From contig NZ_LASZ01000011.1 in the NCBI RefSeq assembly GCF_001014645.1, positions 1-64,000 on the forward strand: DNA of 64,000 bases, in the 5' to 3' direction. This DNA is from Luteimonas sp. FCS-9 (GTDB lineage: Bacteria; Pseudomonadota; Gammaproteobacteria; Xanthomonadales; Xanthomonadaceae). The notes beneath the pieces were generated by a model. The model made no database searches, was not told the DNA's origin, and saw nothing but the letters and a program-made list of their open reading frames with translations. A program made the position numbers and the translations under genes. The stretch's first letter is position 1, and the number at the start of each line of letters is the position of its first letter. Shown piece by piece: positions 8,426 to 16,795 of the stretch.

Positions 8426-9166
8426 ATGTACGACCTGCACCAGGTGCACCGACGCTACGGGCCGGCCGCCGCGCTCGACGGCGTCGACCTGCGCATCGCG
8501 CCGGGCGCGACGACCGCGCTGATCGGGCCAAGCGGCGCGGGCAAGTCGACGCTGCTGCGGATGCTGGTGGGCCTGGAATGGCCCGACGCGGGCGAGGTCC
8601 GCTTCGACGGCGCGCCGCTGCGCCGCGACGCGCTGCCGGCGCTGCGTCGGCGGATCGGCTATGTGATCCAGGAGGGCGGGCTATTCCCGCATCTCGACGC
8701 CGCCGGCAACGTCGCGCTGCTGGCGCGCACGCTGGGCTGGTCGCGCGCGCGGATCCAGGCGCGCACGGCCGAGCTCGCGGCGCTGTGCCAGCTGCCGGCC
8801 GATGCGCTGCGGCGCTATCCGGCCGAGCTGTCGGGCGGGCAGCGCCAGCGCGTGGGCCTGATCCGCGCGCTGATGCTCGACCCCGACGTACTGCTGCTCG
8901 ACGAGCCGCTGGGCGCGCTCGACCCGATCGTGCGCCACGACCTGCAGGCGCAGATGCGTGCGCTGTTCGCGCGCCTGGGCAAGACCGTGGTGCTGGTCAC
9001 CCACGACATCGCCGAGGCGGTGTGGTTCGCCGACACCGTGGTGCTGCTGCGCGCCGGACGCATCGTGCAGCAGGGCCCGCCGCGCGCGCTGCTCGACGCG
9101 CCGGCCGACGACTTCGTGCGGGCCTTCATGCGCGCCCAGCGCAGCGTCGACGAGGCGGTGCGATGA
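8426..9166 (+). CDS. Osmoprotectant-type ABC transporter, ATP-binding subunit
   Basis: ATPase of a glycine-betaine/choline/carnitine-type importer (246 aa). Walker A GPSGAGKST lies at 34-42, the signature LSGGQRQRVGLIRAL near 138, Walker B VLLLDEPLGALDP follows, and the switch histidine is in VTHDIAEAV. The C-terminal CBS domains found in OpuAA/ProV are absent, as in the YehX/OpuCA-short type. Its stop overlaps the start of the next gene (ATGA), which supplies permease and binding protein, so a complete importer is encoded by two genes. Confidence 0.93.
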   Translation: MYDLHQVHRRYGPAAALDGVDLRIAPGATTALIGPSGAGKSTLLRMLVGLEWPDAGEVRFDGAPLRRDALPALRRRIGYVIQEGGLFPHLDAAGNVALLARTLGWSRARIQARTAELAALCQLPADALRRYPAELSGGQRQRVGLIRALMLDPDVLLLDEPLGALDPIVRHDLQAQMRALFARLGKTVVLVTHDIAEAVWFADTVVLLRAGRIVQQGPPRALLDAPADDFVRAFMRAQRSVDEAVR

Positions 9167-10638
9167 GCGCCTTGCGCGCGGCGCTGACGCTGCTGCTGGG
9201 CCTGTTGCTGCCGGCGATCGCCGCCGCGCAGACCGCGACCATCGGCTCGAAGAACTTCACCGAGGGCGTGGTGCTGGGCGAGATCGCGACGCTGGCCGCG
9301 CAGCAGGCCGGTGCCGACGCGACGCATCGACGCCAGCTCGGCGGCAGCCGGATCCTGTGGCGCGCACTGCTGGAAGGCGAGATCGACGCCTACGCCGAGT
9401 ACACCGGCACGCTGGCCGACGAACTGCTGCGGATGCCGCGCGCGCAGCGCCCGGCGCTGGAGGCCGCACTGGCCGAACGCGGGCTGGCGATGACCGCGCC
9501 GCTGGGCTTCGACAACAGCTACGCGATCGGCATGCGCCGCGCGCAGGCCGAGGCGCTGGGCATTGCGCGGCTGTCGGACCTGGCCGCGCATCCGCGGCTG
9601 CGACTGGGCCTGAGCAACGAGTTCATGTCGCGCGGCGACGGCTGGCCGGGCCTGCGTGCGGCCTACGCGCTGCCGCAGCGGCCCGACGGTCTCGACCACG
9701 ATCTCGCCTACCGCGCGCTGGCCAGCGGCGCGATCGACGCCACCGACCTGTACGCGACCGATGCCGAGATCCCGCACTACGACCTGGTCGTGCTCGACGA
9801 CGACCGCGGCTATTTCCCCTCGTACGCGGCGGTCTACCTCTACCGCACGGACCTGGGCGCACGCGCGCCGGCGGTGCTGGCCGCGCTGCAGGGGCTCGCG
9901 GGCCGGATCGACGCGGCGACGATGCAGCGGCTCAACGCGCGGGTGAAGCTCGACGGCGACCGCGAGGCGACGGTCGCGGCCGACTGGCTGGGTGTCGCGC
10001 CGAGCGAAGGCGATGGGCGTGCGACGCGCATCGCCCGGCGCACCGGCGAGCACCTGGCGCTGGTCGGCATCTCGCTCGGCGCGGCATTGCTGGTCGCGCT
10101 GCCGCTGGGCGTGCTTGCCGCACGACGGCCGCGGCTGGGCCAGGCCGTGCTGGCGCTGACCGGCGTGCTGCAGACGCTGCCGTCGCTGGCGGTGTTCGTC
10201 TTCATGATCCCGCTGTTCGGCATCGGCGCGGGGCCGGCGATCGCCGCGCTGTTCCTCTACAGCCTGCTGCCGATCGTGCGCAACACGCACGCCGGGCTCA
10301 CCGGCATCCCGCGCGAGCTGCGCGAGACCGCGGCGGCGATCGGCCTGCCGCCGGCGACGCGGCTGCTGCGCGTTGAACTGCCGCTGGCGCTGCGCACGAT
10401 CCTGGCGGGCATCAAGACCGCGGCGGTGATCAACGTCGGCACCGCGACGCTCGGCGCGCTGATCGGCGCCGGCGGCTACGGCCAGCCGATCCTCACCGGC
10501 ATCCGGCTCGACGACCTGGGCCTGATCCTCGAAGGCGCGGTGCCCGCGGCGGTGCTGGCGCTGGCGGTGCAGGGCGTGTTCGAACTCGCCGAACGCGCGC
10601 TCACCCCGCGCGGGCTGCGGCTGGCGGCGCGACGCTGA
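9163..10638 (+). CDS. Osmoprotectant ABC transporter, fused binding protein-permease
   Basis: One 491-aa chain joins a periplasmic substrate-binding domain to a membrane permease. Residues 1-22 form a signal (LLGLLLPAIAAAQ), about 23-285 the OpuAC-like binding domain (ATIGSKNFTEGVVLGEI, LEGEIDAYAEYTGT) and about 300-485 the BPD-transp-1 permease with roughly five to six membrane segments and the EAA-type loop GIPRELRETAAAIGLPPATRLLRVELP. The start overlaps the ATPase stop, so translation is probably coupled. Likely ligands are quaternary amines, inferred from the family; the aromatic cage was not verified. Confidence 0.9.
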   Translation: MSALRAALTLLLGLLLPAIAAAQTATIGSKNFTEGVVLGEIATLAAQQAGADATHRRQLGGSRILWRALLEGEIDAYAEYTGTLADELLRMPRAQRPALEAALAERGLAMTAPLGFDNSYAIGMRRAQAEALGIARLSDLAAHPRLRLGLSNEFMSRGDGWPGLRAAYALPQRPDGLDHDLAYRALASGAIDATDLYATDAEIPHYDLVVLDDDRGYFPSYAAVYLYRTDLGARAPAVLAALQGLAGRIDAATMQRLNARVKLDGDREATVAADWLGVAPSEGDGRATRIARRTGEHLALVGISLGAALLVALPLGVLAARRPRLGQAVLALTGVLQTLPSLAVFVFMIPLFGIGAGPAIAALFLYSLLPIVRNTHAGLTGIPRELRETAAAIGLPPATRLLRVELPLALRTILAGIKTAAVINVGTATLGALIGAGGYGQPILTGIRLDDLGLILEGAVPAAVLALAVQGVFELAERALTPRGLRLAARR

Positions 10639-10639
10639 C

Positions 10640-10822
10640 GCTCAACCGGCCCGCAGGCCGAACACGACGACGATCGCCGCGGTCACCGTGCAGGCGCCGA
10701 GCACGATCCAGGCGATGTGGTAGACGGCGAGACCACGTAGAACGCATCGCCCGCCAGTGGGTCGCGCACCTGCGCCTGCGGCGGCGCGTCGGGATCGTCG
10801 GGCGCGTGTACGCCGCTCAACG
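10640..10822 (-). pseudogene. Frameshifted remnant of a small membrane-protein gene
   Basis: Directly after the membrane protein gene at 10852, one minus-strand frame reads PDDPDAPPQAQVRDPLAGDA then FYVVS, echoing the AVAGDAQPFYVVS segment of that neighbour. A second frame, shifted near 10728, continues VYHIAWIVLGACTV and a hydrophobic segment ending in a stop near 10641. Joined, they would give a small one- or two-helix membrane protein. No start codon is evident. It may be a decayed partial duplicate of the neighbour or a sequencing error. Confidence 0.4.
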
Positions 10823-10851
10823 CCAAGCGTGCGGCGACGTCTCGACCGTCG

Positions 10852-11466
10852 TCACAGCAGCATGGTCATTTCGAACAGCGACAGCGCGATCGCCACGCCG
10901 ATCAGCAGCCACAGCAGCCCGAACAGCGCGATCCACAGCCAGTTGGCCCAGGTGAAGCGCCGGTTGCCCGCGCCGGCCGGATCGCCGCAGGCCGCGTTCG
11001 CGGCGCGCTGCATCGCCAGCATCGACCACGCGATCGGCACCAGCGCCAGCAGCGAGACCACGTCGGTGACCGGCGAGCCGATCTCGCGGTCGGCCATGCG
11101 CGAGGTCACCGTGCTGCCGATCTGGAACACCACGTAGACGGTGGCCGCCAGCGCAGGCGACCAGGCGCGCACGATGCCGATCGCGCGCAGGCGGTCGTCG
11201 ATGCGTCGGGCCAGCGCGTGCGCGAAGAACACCGAGAACACCGCGCGCGCGACCGGCCAGATCGTCTCGCCGCCGACGCGCCGCCAGTGGCGCCAATGGG
11301 CGTAGAACCAATAGAGCACGTACATGCCGAACGTGACGAAGAACAGCACGCAGAACTTCGTCGCCGAGACGACGTAGAACGGCTGCGCATCGCCGGCGAC
11401 CGCCGGCGCGGGCGCGACGTGCGCGGTCGGCGGGGCGTAGAGGTTGTCCGTGGGCGCGCCCTGCAT
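10852..11466 (-). CDS. Hypothetical membrane protein with four predicted helices
   Basis: A 204-aa inner-membrane protein I cannot name. After a short polar N-terminus (MQGAPTDNLYAPP, a DUF-like lead seen in several Gram-negative membrane proteins) come hydrophobic segments at about 37-52, 100-125, 137-153 and 177-198. The motif FYVVSATKFCVLFFVT followed by YWFYAHWRHWRR is the most conserved-looking part. The ATG at 11466 is the natural start. A decayed echo of this motif lies just downstream. Nothing in the sequence indicates a substrate or partner. Confidence 0.7.
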   Translation of the reverse strand: MQGAPTDNLYAPPTAHVAPAPAVAGDAQPFYVVSATKFCVLFFVTFGMYVLYWFYAHWRHWRRVGGETIWPVARAVFSVFFAHALARRIDDRLRAIGIVRAWSPALAATVYVVFQIGSTVTSRMADREIGSPVTDVVSLLALVPIAWSMLAMQRAANAACGDPAGAGNRRFTWANWLWIALFGLLWLLIGVAIALSLFEMTMLL

Positions 11467-11773
11467 CGGCGATGTCCGGTCTCAAGGGGGTCGCGCATGG
11501 TAGCGCGCCGCCTGACGACGCCGTCCGCAGCGAGCACTCGGCAGAGCATCCGTGGAGGATCGGAGTCATGTCGTCGCGTCCGGCAGGCACTGCACCCCGG
11601 GCGCGAACGCCATGCCATCGCGCGCCGCCTTCTGCTCCCGGCGTGCGCTCCAGCCCACTGCTGAAAGCGTCCGGCGCAGCACCCGGCGCGACCTACCGGG
11701 GCGGTCGATGCGCATCGCGGACTGGAAGACCATCGATCGGGGCGTCCTGTGCGAACAGCTGGCGTAAGCCCGA
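11467..11773. other. Gene-free interval upstream of hip locus
   Basis: About 300 bp without a convincing gene. A frame at 11552-11767 could encode 71 residues ending CEQLA, but its composition resembles random GC-rich sequence and no family was recognised. The GC content drops sharply from about 11770 onward, marking the likely left boundary of the acquired hip locus. Confidence 0.5.
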
Positions 11774-11796
11774 TTAGGATCACTTTAGTGGTCTAA
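11774..11796. promoter_or_regulatory. Inverted repeat, candidate HipB operator
   Basis: The half sites TTAGgatCACT and AGTGgtCTAA face each other across two bases in an AT-rich stretch immediately upstream of hipA. HipB-type antitoxins repress their own operon through such palindromes. The sequence does not match the E. coli TATCC-N8-GGATA site, so the assignment rests on position and symmetry. Confidence 0.4.
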
Positions 11797-11801
11797 TTTT
11801 T

Positions 11802-13138
11802 ATGTCTTTCTGCTTGAACAATCTACTTTAGTATCCCAGTATCAGAGAATGGATCGAGCTCTACGCCAACGGCACGTGGCACCGTGCGGCGCGGATTGCC
11901 GTGAACGGACGATCCGTGCGTTTCGAGTATCTGCCCGACTATGTCTTCGGCCCGCTTGAGCACGCGCCCCCCGTGGCACTTTCGCTGCCGGTCAGCATGG
12001 AGATCCACACGTGGTCGGGCGCTCCGGAGACGCCTTTGGCCTTCCTGTGGGACCTGGTTCCGCAAGGCCGCGGTCGCGCGCACCTGGCCGGCCTGCTCGG
12101 AGTATCGGACCAGAACGCAACACAGGACCTGTTCCTGGCCCAGCACGGTGCGTTTGCACCCATTGGCCGTCTTCGTCTCGATACCGCAGTCACGTTCTAC
12201 CAGCGGCAGACCGGCGGCATTCCGGCGGACGGCTTCACGACGCGGGACATGAGCGATCGAACCGATGCATTCCTTGCGCAGCTCGCGTTGCACAACATGC
12301 TCGCGGCCGGCACACCCGGTGTGCAGGGGGTAGCCCCGAAGTTCCTGCTGACGCAGGACGAGGACGGGCGTTGGTACCCCGATGTGGCGCTGCCGGATGC
12401 GCGCGCGCGTGAACACTGGATCATCAAGCTGCCGCGAGGCCAGGACCCCAGCGATCAGCGGATTCTCCGCCACGAGGCCATCTATCTGCAGGCCGCCGAT
12501 GCCTGCGGCCTGCGTACGATCGAAGCGCCCGTGTGCAAGGACGGGTGCTGTTCCTGCGCCGTTTCGACCGACAGGTCGGCACCGATGGCGTCGTCCATCG
12601 TCTCCATCATGAGACGATGGCGGCACTTGCCGGGCTCCCGGGCTTCAGCCGCAACGCTTCGCTCTTCGCGCTCACCGAACGATTGGCGGACGTGGCATCG
12701 AATCCGGCCCGGGCCGTCGCGGAATTCCTGTGCCGGGACGTGCTCAACCGGGCGCTGCGCAACCCGGACAACCATCTTCGCAACACCTCCGTGCAGCAAT
12801 GTCCGGACGGGACCGTGCAACTGACGCCGCTGTACGACATCGGCCCGATGTATCTCGATCGCGAACTGATCACCCGCACCTGCGACTGGCGTCTGCCCGA
12901 GGGCGGAGTGACCGACGACTGGAACGTGATCCTGGAACGGTTGTCGCTGCACGACGACGTCAAAGTGGACGTCGCCATCGCGCTCAGGACCTTCGGCGAA
13001 ACGCAGCTGCCCAGACTCGCCCAGGAACTGCGCATGCGGGATGCCGATACCGATATCGTCGAGGCGTGCGAGACCACGATCGCGTTTCAGATCGCAAAGC
13101 TTCAGGCCATTAGCCCCCATGCAACGCCGACGCCCTGA
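11802..13138 (+). pseudogene. hipA: HipA-family serine/threonine kinase toxin, broken in two places
   Basis: The HipA-like protein is split between frames. The ATG at 11802 is followed in frame by a TAG at 11829; the family-like sequence REWIELYANGTWHRAARI resumes after it and runs to about 12540 (WIIKLPRGQD, the nucleotide-binding part). There the frame ends its similarity and a second frame continues VLFLRRFDRQVG, with the catalytic loop NPDNHLRN and metal-binding LYDIGP, to the stop at 13138. A short indel near 12540 explains the break. Codon use is less GC-rich than the neighbours, suggesting acquisition. HipA phosphorylates glutamyl-tRNA synthetase or related targets; this copy should be inactive unless the breaks are sequencing errors or the GTG at 11901 is used. 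Confidence 0.8.
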
Positions 13139-13442
13139 CAGCCAGACCGTCCGCAGGCTCAGGGACGCGCTGGCGACCGACATCGCCTACGGTCGCCTCG
13201 AGCTTGCGCAAGCCGTCAAGCGCATGCGCAAGATCAGCGGCTTGACCCAGGTGCAGTTCGCCAAGCATCGCGGCATGAGTCTGCTCACGCTCAAGCGTAT
13301 CGAGAGCGGCAAGGGAAACCCGACGATCGAGACGCTCGAGAGCGTCGGCAAGCTGTTCGGGCTTCGCGTCGCTTTCGTGCATGCGGATCCCGAAACGACC
13401 GCATATTGGCTCGAGCACGGAGACCCGCCCGAAACCGATTGA
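13119..13442 (+). CDS. hipB: HipB-like XRE-family antitoxin / repressor
   Basis: A 107-aa DNA-binding protein with an XRE helix-turn-helix at about 33-86 (MRKISGLTQVQFAKHRGMSL then TLKRIESGKGNP). The start at 13119 overlaps the last 20 bases of hipA. Here the antitoxin lies downstream of the toxin, the reverse of E. coli hipBA but known in other HipA loci. It should bind and silence HipA and repress the operon, possibly at the palindrome near 11774. It is intact while the toxin frame is broken, so it may now act only as a DNA-binding repressor. Confidence 0.82.
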   Translation: MQRRRPDSQTVRRLRDALATDIAYGRLELAQAVKRMRKISGLTQVQFAKHRGMSLLTLKRIESGKGNPTIETLESVGKLFGLRVAFVHADPETTAYWLEHGDPPETD

Positions 13443-13468
13443 CGAGCGCTGGCCGTACGGTGGCGCGC

Positions 13469-14290
13469 CTAGCGCGACGCGGGCGGCGTGTCGTCTTGCT
13501 CGCCGTCACGCGGCCGGGGACGCGCCGGGAACGGCAGCACGACACCGCGCGTGTCGTCGGCCGGCGGGCGCTGCCACAGCACCGGCACGTCGTGCGGGGC
13601 GGGCGGCTCGAGGGTCTCGGCCTGCAGGCGCGCGGCATGCTCGGCCTCGGCCTCTTCGATCTCCCAGCTGTAGCGCCGGCGCGGCGGCTGCGGATCGGCG
13701 CGGCGGAACCAGAACGCAGCGAGCACGCCGCCCAGTGCGCCGCCCAGGTGCGACTGCCACGATACGCCCGGCTCCTGCGGCAGGATCGTCAGCAGCATGC
13801 CGCCGTAGAACAGGAAGGCGATCATGCCCGCGGCGACCGACGGCCGGTCGCGGCGCAGCAGGCCGAGCACGAACACCAGGAACATCAGGCCGTGGGTCAC
13901 GCCGCTGGCGCCGAGGTGATGCGAGCCCGGATCGCCGAGCAGCCAGGCGCCCAGCCCCGAACCCAGCCACATCAGCGGCAGGCCGCGCAGCGTGGCCTTC
14001 GGATACACCGCCAGCGCCAGCGTGCCGAGCACCAGCAGCGCGCTGGCGTTGGCGATCAGGTGACCGGGCGAGCCGTGCAGCAGCGGCGCGGCGAGCAGGC
14101 CGGCCAGGCCCGCCCAGTCACCGGGACGCACCGCCAGCGCGCGCCAGTCGACCATCGCCTGGATGCCGAAGGCGATGACCAGCAGCAACACGAAGCCCAC
14201 GCTGGCCTGCGCCGCACGCGACAGCCGCCGCCGGTCGCGCGCCCGTTGCGCGGGCGAGTCCTCGGGGGCTTCGGGCATGTCCAGATGCAT
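13469..14290 (-). CDS. Rhomboid-family intramembrane serine protease
   Basis: A 273-aa polytopic membrane protease that cleaves transmembrane substrates. The catalytic serine is S129 in GASGVTHG and the histidine is H181 in SHLGGALGG; the oxyanion-region motif HGSPGHLIANASAL lies at about 72-85. Six helices are expected between residues 29 and 195. The last 75 residues are a soluble, charged tail (YSWEIEEAEAEHAARLQ and proline-rich sequence) that is longer than in GlpG. The start at 14290 (MHLDMPEAPED) is the first ATG; no better one is seen. A dispersed repeat separates it from mnmG upstream. Confidence 0.9.
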   Translation of the reverse strand: MHLDMPEAPEDSPAQRARDRRRLSRAAQASVGFVLLLVIAFGIQAMVDWRALAVRPGDWAGLAGLLAAPLLHGSPGHLIANASALLVLGTLALAVYPKATLRGLPLMWLGSGLGAWLLGDPGSHHLGASGVTHGLMFLVFVLGLLRRDRPSVAAGMIAFLFYGGMLLTILPQEPGVSWQSHLGGALGGVLAAFWFRRADPQPPRRRYSWEIEEAEAEHAARLQAETLEPPAPHDVPVLWQRPPADDTRGVVLPFPARPRPRDGEQDDTPPASR

Positions 14291-14364
14291 CGATCCAAGG
14301 TGGCGACGGATCGCGGGAACGCAAGCGAGGGAGGCGATCGCGACAGCGCCCGCGCCAGGCCCGT

Positions 14365-14414
14365 GCCCCCACCCGACGCCTGCGGCGTCGACCTCCCCCG
14401 CAGGCGGGGGAGGT
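14365..14414. repeat. C/G-rich palindromic repeat, family 1
   Basis: Core hairpin ACCTCCCCCGC-ag-GCGGGGGAGGT at 14391-14414, directly after the mnmG stop (minus strand). It could terminate mnmG transcription. Confidence 0.7.
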
Positions 14415-14429
14415 GACTTGCACGCGCCG

Positions 14430-16328
14430 TTACGCCGCGCCGGCCACGCGCCCGCGCCGCGCGCGCTCGAGGTGCACCAGCAGCAGCGAGATCGCCGCCG
14501 GGGTCATGCCGGGGATGCGCTGGGCCTGGCCGACGGTCAGCGGCCGCACCTGGCCGAGCTTCTGCACGATCTCGGCCGACAGCCCGCGCACGCCCGCATA
14601 GTCGAAGCCGTCGGGGATCGCCGTACCCTCCTGGCGTTGCTGGCGCGCGATCTCCACACGCTGGCGCTCCAGGTAACCCGAATACGTCGCGTCGATCTCG
14701 ACCTGCTCGGCGACCTCCGCATCCGCGACGCCCGGCCCGATGCCATCCACGCGCATCAGCGCCGCGTAGTCGAGCCCGGGGCGGCGCAGCAGGTCGATCG
14801 CGTTGCTCTCCCGGCGCAGTTCGATGCCCAGCGTCTCGACGGCCGCCCGCCCGAGCGCGTTGTGCGGCGAGGCCCACAGCCCGCGCAGGCGCGCGGTCTC
14901 GCGCTCGATGCCCTCGCGCCTGGCCTCGAAGCGTCGCATGCGCGCGTCGTCGACCAGGCCCAGGTCTCGACCGATGCCGGTCAGGCGCAGGTCGGCGTTG
15001 TCCTCGCGCAGCTGCAGCCGGTACTCGGCGCGGCTGGTGAACATGCGGTAGGGCTCCTTCGTGCCGTGCGTGATCAGGTCGTCGATCAGCACGCCGATGT
15101 AGGCCTGGTCGCGCCGCGGGGTCCAGGCCTCGAGGCCGCGCACGCGACGCGCGGCGTTGAGGCCGGCGACCAGGCCCTGCGCGGCGGCTTCCTCGTAGCC
15201 GGTGGTGCCGTTGATCTGGCCGGCGAAGAACAGCCCGGCCACCGCGCGCGTCTCCAGCGACGCCCGCAGTCCGCGGGGATCGAAGAAGTCGTACTCGATC
15301 GCGTAGCCGGCGCGGGTGATGTGCGCGTTCTCGAAGCCGACGATGCTGCGCACGACCTCCAGTTGCACGTCGAACGGCAGCGAGGTCGAGATGCCATTGG
15401 GGTAGATCTCGGCGACGTCCAGGCCCTCGGGCTCGACGAAGATCTGGTGGCTGTCCTTGTCGGCGAAGCGCACCACCTTGTCCTCGATCGACGGGCAGTA
15501 GCGCGGGCCGATGCCCTCGATCTGCCCCGAGTACATCGGCGAGCGGTGCAGCGCGCCGCGGATGATGGCGTGCGTGCGCTCGGTGGTGCGGGTGATCCAG
15601 CACGGCACCTGCCGCGGATGGTCGGCCTGGGAACCGAGGAACGAGAACACCGGGCGGGGATCGTCGCCGGGCTGGATCGCCATCGCGGTGTAATCGAGCG
15701 TGCGGCCGTCGATGCGCGGCGGGGTCCCGGTCTTGAGCCGGTCGACGGCGAACGGACGCTCGCGCAGCTTCGCCGCCAGCGTCGTCGCTGGCGGGTCGCC
15801 CGCGCGGCCGCCGGCCGACTGCGCTTCGCCGACATGGATGCGGCCACCGAGGAACGTGCCCGCGGTCAGCACCACGGCCGGCGCGTCGAAGCGCAGGCCG
15901 GCCTGGGTGACGACACCCCGGACCGCATCGCCCTCGATGACGAGATCGTCGACCGCCGACTGGAAGATCGTCAGGTTCGGCTGCGCCTCGACGGCGCGGC
16001 GCACGAACGCGCGATAGAGGTTGCGGTCGGCCTGGCAGCGGGTCGCGCGGACCGCCGGGCCCTTGGACGCATTGAGGCGCCGCCACTGGATGCCGGCCGC
16101 GTCCGCGGCGCGCGCCATGACGCCGCCCAGCGCATCGATCTCGCGCACGAGGTGGCCCTTGCCGATGCCGCCGATCGCGGGGTTGCAGCTCATCACGCCG
16201 ATCGTCTCGACGTTGTGGGTCAGCAGCAGGGTGCGGGCGCCGGCACGCGCGGACGCGAGCGCAGCCTCGGTACCGGCGTGGCCGCCGCCGACGACGATGA
16301 CGTCGTAGCTGTGGAAGTCGTTGGGCAT
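14430..16328 (-). CDS. mnmG: tRNA uridine-5-carboxymethylaminomethyl modification enzyme MnmG
   Basis: FAD-dependent enzyme that with MnmE installs the cmnm5 group on U34 of several tRNAs. It is 632 aa, the usual length. The start at 16328 yields [20 protein letters not shown], with the FAD-binding [17 protein letters not shown] at about 13-29. Other signatures are [51 protein letters not shown] and the C-terminal helical MnmE-binding domain ([20 protein letters not shown]). The gene stands alone here; its promoter region on the minus strand abuts a predicted divergent small RNA. Confidence 0.97.
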   Translation of the reverse strand: MPNDFHSYDVIVVGGGHAGTEAALASARAGARTLLLTHNVETIGVMSCNPAIGGIGKGHLVREIDALGGVMARAADAAGIQWRRLNASKGPAVRATRCQADRNLYRAFVRRAVEAQPNLTIFQSAVDDLVIEGDAVRGVVTQAGLRFDAPAVVLTAGTFLGGRIHVGEAQSAGGRAGDPPATTLAAKLRERPFAVDRLKTGTPPRIDGRTLDYTAMAIQPGDDPRPVFSFLGSQADHPRQVPCWITRTTERTHAIIRGALHRSPMYSGQIEGIGPRYCPSIEDKVVRFADKDSHQIFVEPEGLDVAEIYPNGISTSLPFDVQLEVVRSIVGFENAHITRAGYAIEYDFFDPRGLRASLETRAVAGLFFAGQINGTTGYEEAAAQGLVAGLNAARRVRGLEAWTPRRDQAYIGVLIDDLITHGTKEPYRMFTSRAEYRLQLREDNADLRLTGIGRDLGLVDDARMRRFEARREGIERETARLRGLWASPHNALGRAAVETLGIELRRESNAIDLLRRPGLDYAALMRVDGIGPGVADAEVAEQVEIDATYSGYLERQRVEIARQQRQEGTAIPDGFDYAGVRGLSAEIVQKLGQVRPLTVGQAQRIPGMTPAAISLLLVHLERARRGRVAGAA

Positions 16329-16375
16329 CGGCGGATTATCGGGCAGGTCGGCCGGCGCGGGCGAGCCGGACGCCC

Positions 16376-16391
16376 TTGGCACGGTTTCTGC
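16376..16391 (+). promoter_or_regulatory. Sigma-54 (-24/-12) promoter
   Basis: TTGGCACGGTTTCTGC carries the GG (16378-16379) and GC (16390-16391) doublets with exactly ten bases between them, and TGGCACG matches the -24 consensus fully. Transcription would start near 16403. It reads away from mnmG toward a strong terminator with no coding sequence between. Confidence 0.65.
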
Positions 16392-16402
16392 GTACGTTAC
16401 GG

Positions 16403-16523
16403 CTGCACCCGGGACGGCAAGCGTCTGAAAGGGGGGCGCGGCTGGAGATTGGAACAGGGCCGGCCATGCACACCCCGGGGAAGCGCGGGGCCGGATGTCG
16501 GGGGACATCCGGCCCCTTTTTTT
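16403..16523 (+). ncRNA. Predicted sigma-54-dependent small RNA, about 120 nt
   Basis: Bounded by the -24/-12 promoter and by an intrinsic terminator ending at 16523. The predicted transcript holds no credible open frame. An internal hairpin can form between GGCTGG (about 16439) and CCGGCC (about 16460), with GGA triplets in the loop (GGAGATTGGAACA). I recognise no known RNA family in it. The existence of the transcript is inferred from the two flanking signals only. Confidence 0.5.
16487..16523 (+). terminator. Strong rho-independent terminator
   Basis: GGGGCCGGATGTC (16487-16499) pairs perfectly with GACATCCGGCCCC (16504-16516) across a GGGG loop and is followed by seven T residues. This is one of the strongest terminators in the window, and no plus-strand gene precedes it. 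Confidence 0.85.
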
Positions 16524-16570
16524 GGCTCGCCGTCCGGCAGGCGCGATCGCGCGGCCGAGAAGAAGAGCCG

Positions 16571-16627
16571 ACGCCCGGCGGAGGGCGGAACAGGGGGGAT
16601 CCGAGAGTCCCCAGCCGGGCGTCGACA
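16571..16627. other. Second structured element: 11-bp inverted repeat
   Basis: CGACGCCCGGC and GCCGGGCGTCG enclose about 34 nt containing several GGA triplets and GGGGGGATCCGAGAGTCCCC. A smaller hairpin CGTCGG-aaa-CCGACG follows. No gene or known RNA class was recognised between 16524 and 16795. Confidence 0.4.
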
Positions 16628-16795
16628 GTCGTATGACCTTTTCGTCGGAAACCGACGCAATCGGTCAGGCGGGCCAAGCTTCGCCCGGGAATGCGAAAGG
16701 CGCAAGCCCCAAGTGCATCGACATCACCGGAATGGGCCGGGGTTCACGAATGCGGCCGCGCCCGCCTCGCAGGCGCGGGACCCGGATCCGGCCCG

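Noticed and set aside
11552..11767. 71-codon frame before the hip locus
   Set aside because: No recognisable domain, no ribosome site, Arg/Ser-rich composition typical of chance frames in this GC content.
16376..16636. An 86-codon frame covering the predicted small RNA
   Set aside because: It reads through the perfect terminator stem and has no homology; the promoter and terminator fit a non-coding transcript better.
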